Shown: one piece after another, positions 62,321 to 64,000 of the stretch
Numbering within the stretch: position 1 is the stretch's first letter
Layout: every line of letters starts with the position of its first letter
Source of the DNA: Clostridiaceae bacterium
GTDB lineage: Bacteria > Bacillota_A > Clostridia > Clostridiales > Clostridiaceae
Direction of reading: 5' to 3'
NCBI GenBank assembly: GCA_029256485.1
Contig: JAQSXU010000002.1
Location: 1-64,000, forward strand
DNA length: 64,000 bases
Made by a program: the position numbers and the translations under genes
Notes under the pieces: model-generated
What the model saw: the letters and a program-made list of their open reading frames with translations, nothing else
Databases searched by the model: none
What the model was told of the DNA's origin: nothing

Positions 62321-62350
62321 AACTGTTGGCAAGTATTATTGTCAGCAGTT
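62321..62350 (+). terminator. terminator after greA
   Basis: AACTGTTGGC and GTCAGCAGTT pair (two wobbles) around ten bases and are followed by a T-rich run. Confidence 0.8.
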
Positions 62351-62461
62351 TTTGTTTTTAACAACAGGGATTTTATAAATGCAGTAAACAGCTTATAGCA
62401 TTTATCTTATTATAATAGTAAAATTAAAAATATAGATATCTTTTCATAAGGAGGAAATTTT

Positions 62462-63241
62462 ATGAATTCAACACTTCAATTATTGAAAAGTCGCATTTCC
62501 TTGAGAAAATACGATGATAAAGAAATTACAGATGAGGATTTAAATACTATTATTGATGCTGCTGTTGGTGCTCCAACTGCTGGAAACATGATGATGTACT
62601 CTATTATAGTAATAAGAGATAAGAATAAAAAATATATTCTTAGCAAAACTTGTGATGATCAGCCTTTTATAGCTAATGCTCCAGTAATATTAATATTTGT
62701 GGCGGATTACAAGCGTTGGTACGACTATTATAATTTAAGTAATGTGAAAGAATTTTGCACTAATAATAACTTATCTTTTAATGCTCCAGACATATCTAAC
62801 TTGCTTTTAGCAGCCAGTGATGCATTAATAGCTGCTGAAAATGCTGTGGTAGCTGCAGAATCATTATCTATTGGTTCTTGTTATATTGGGGATATAATGG
62901 AGAAATACGAGATTCATAAAGAATTATTAAAGCTTCCTGAATATACTTTTCCTGTTGCTATGCTGTGTATGGGGTATTATCCTGATAATTTGGTAAAAAG
63001 ACCTAGAGAGAGATTTAATAAAGATTATATTGTATTTGATGAAGAATACAAGACTCTTTCCCATGAAGAAATTATAGATATGTTTAGTGAAAGAGAAAAA
63101 GGTTATTTTAAGGAAAATAAATATGGTGCAGAAAATTATGCTCAAATGCATTACAGTTTTAAAACAGGTGCGAGTTTTTCTAAAGAAATGGCACGATCAG
63201 TTAAAGAAGCAATAAAACAATGGGATGGGGAAAAACTATAA
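62462..63241 (+). CDS. nitroreductase-family flavoprotein
   Basis: This 259-residue protein matches the FMN-dependent nitroreductase fold: SRISLRKYDDKEITDEDLNTIIDAAVGAPTAGN at the start binds FMN phosphate, and AAESLSIGSCYIGDIM and VAMLCMGYYP follow. Extra C-terminal residues after about 190 are present. Natural substrates are unknown; it uses NAD(P)H to reduce quinones, flavins or nitro compounds. GGAGGAAA precedes the ATG. Confidence 0.92.
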   Translation: MNSTLQLLKSRISLRKYDDKEITDEDLNTIIDAAVGAPTAGNMMMYSIIVIRDKNKKYILSKTCDDQPFIANAPVILIFVADYKRWYDYYNLSNVKEFCTNNNLSFNAPDISNLLLAASDALIAAENAVVAAESLSIGSCYIGDIMEKYEIHKELLKLPEYTFPVAMLCMGYYPDNLVKRPRERFNKDYIVFDEEYKTLSHEEIIDMFSEREKGYFKENKYGAENYAQMHYSFKTGASFSKEMARSVKEAIKQWDGEKL

Positions 63242-63243
63242 TA

Positions 63244-64000
63244 TTACCCTTCATAATTTAAATTATCCACTGACTTTACTTTAACTTTATTGGACTCAAG
63301 ATCATAAATATAGCAGGCTATAACAATACTTAAAATTCCAGCGGATAATTTAGATGCTATAAAGGGTACAATCATCTTTGGAGCTACATTAGAAATAAAA
63401 CCTAATTGACCTCCAAGTACAAAGGATGAACTTATACTAACTGCTGAAGCAACAACTTTCCCTTTATTGTTCATTTTTGTAAATGTCATATAAACTAATA
63501 AATTACTTGCAAGATTGCCTAATATGCCGCAAACTGCTTCTTCATTTACTCCAATATATTTACCAAGCTTGGTAAATATACTATTAAAAACTTTATTTAA
63601 TATCATAATCATTGGATATGCCCCTGCCAAAACTATAGATATTTTACCAACAATGCTAATTGATTCATTTATAGGGGTGAGACCTTTTATATATTCATAG
63701 CCAGTTATAGAATTGATTCCCTGAAGTATTAACCCAAATATACTTAAATAAAAAATCCCCTTGCCAAACATGGTTATTATTTTTAAGGAAATTTTAGAAA
63801 AATAAAGAAGTCCTGTAGAGCATAATAAAGCGAGAACAATAATTGGGGTAAGGTTCCAAATTAAAACAAAATAATTTATTCCCTGCAGCATTCCGCCAAT
63901 AAAAGCACCAAAAGGTATTGTAATCAGCCCTGCTATTACACCTTTTGCGTAATACTTATAGTCTTCTTTTGATATTATACTCATGGCCAATGGTATGCTG
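63244..64000 (-). CDS. eutH: EutH-like ethanolamine permease, N-terminal part cut by window edge
   Basis: The frame continues past the right edge (codons for SIPLAMSII precede the first ATG), so the true start is outside. The visible 250 residues give about seven membrane segments and EutH hallmarks: ISKEDYKYYAKGVIAGLITIPFG, GYEYIKGLTPINESISIVG, IVLAGAYPMIMILNKVF and ILGNLASNLLVYMTFTKMNNKGK. EutH imports ethanolamine as a permease. No other eut gene is seen here; any would lie to the right. Confidence 0.85.
   Translation of the reverse strand, partial: SIPLAMSIISKEDYKYYAKGVIAGLITIPFGAFIGGMLQGINYFVLIWNLTPIIVLALLCSTGLLYFSKISLKIITMFGKGIFYLSIFGLILQGINSITGYEYIKGLTPINESISIVGKISIVLAGAYPMIMILNKVFNSIFTKLGKYIGVNEEAVCGILGNLASNLLVYMTFTKMNNKGKVVASAVSISSSFVLGGQLGFISNVAPKMIVPFIASKLSAGILSIVIACYIYDLESNKVKVKSVDNLNYEG

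Noticed and set aside
1..64000. CRISPR arrays, tRNA/rRNA genes, insertion sequences, prophage or integrase genes
   Set aside because: I looked for direct repeats with spacers, tRNA cloverleaf and CCA ends, transposase motifs and phage structural genes, and saw none. The inverted repeats found are explained by terminators and operators.

Overview
The window is AT-rich and densely coded. It has short intergenic gaps, strong AGGAGG ribosome binding sites, frequent TTG and GTG starts, and hairpin-plus-T terminators between most transcription units. Gene content points to an anaerobic, spore-forming Clostridium-like Firmicute. The supporting genes are an oxygen-sensitive trimeric [FeFe] hydrogenase, rubredoxin, a T-box on argS, feoAB, a small spore-protein-like gene, a LysM/CAP protein of the spore-coat type, and PadR and DegV proteins. 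I see no tRNA or rRNA gene, no CRISPR array, no insertion sequence and no phage genes. Both ends cut genes: an MFS transporter on the left and a EutH-like permease on the right.

Layout. At 1-3.0 kb lie an MFS transporter and a 4-hydroxybutyrate-type CoA-transferase. The transferase has a sigma-54-like promoter, and beside it lie the broken remains of a sigma-54 activator gene. At 3.2-9 kb are corA, gltX and lplA, the last convergent with lpdA. At 7-11.7 kb is a one-carbon operon, fhs-fchA-folD-lpdA, followed by a GntR regulator, adenine deaminase and speD (to 15.6 kb). At 15.6-25 kb are two RNase-H-fold nucleases, a HAD phosphatase, a Fur-controlled feoA-feoB-Cys-rich unit, T-box-controlled argS, an ABC-F ATPase and a decayed cysteine-desulfidase-like gene. 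At 25-30 kb are a lone CheY-like regulator, mntH, a NUDIX protein and a degV-padR-degV operon with a palindromic operator. At 30-36.7 kb are small uncharacterised genes, one with a LexA box inside its promoter, plus htrA, a cold-shock gene, nhaC and a GcvH-like protein lacking the lipoyl lysine. At 36.8-46.5 kb are pepP, a soluble chemoreceptor fused to a peptide-binding-protein domain, a polysaccharide deacetylase, a MATE transporter and glycogen phosphorylase. At 46.6-52.7 kb are a P1 peptidase, an ECF transporter S component, rubredoxin, tcdA, nagR-nagA and a LicT/GlcT-type antiterminator. At 52.8-60.5 kb a putative H2-sensing operon (thioredoxin-like ferredoxin, sensory [FeFe] hydrogenase with PAS, SpoIIE-type phosphatase) faces the catalytic hydABC operon. 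At 60.7-64 kb are an AEC transporter, greA, a nitroreductase and eutH.

How the parts fit. The one-carbon operon, lipoate ligase, dihydrolipoyl dehydrogenase and GcvH-like protein share a folate/lipoate theme, but the methyl-branch end and the CO dehydrogenase genes are not here. HydABC probably balances NADH and ferredoxin by making or using H2, and the neighbouring sensory operon is a natural candidate for reporting H2 or redox state. The most unusual items are the receptor/binding-protein fusion, the SOS-promoter orphan gene, the lysine-less GcvH-like protein and the sensory hydrogenase operon.
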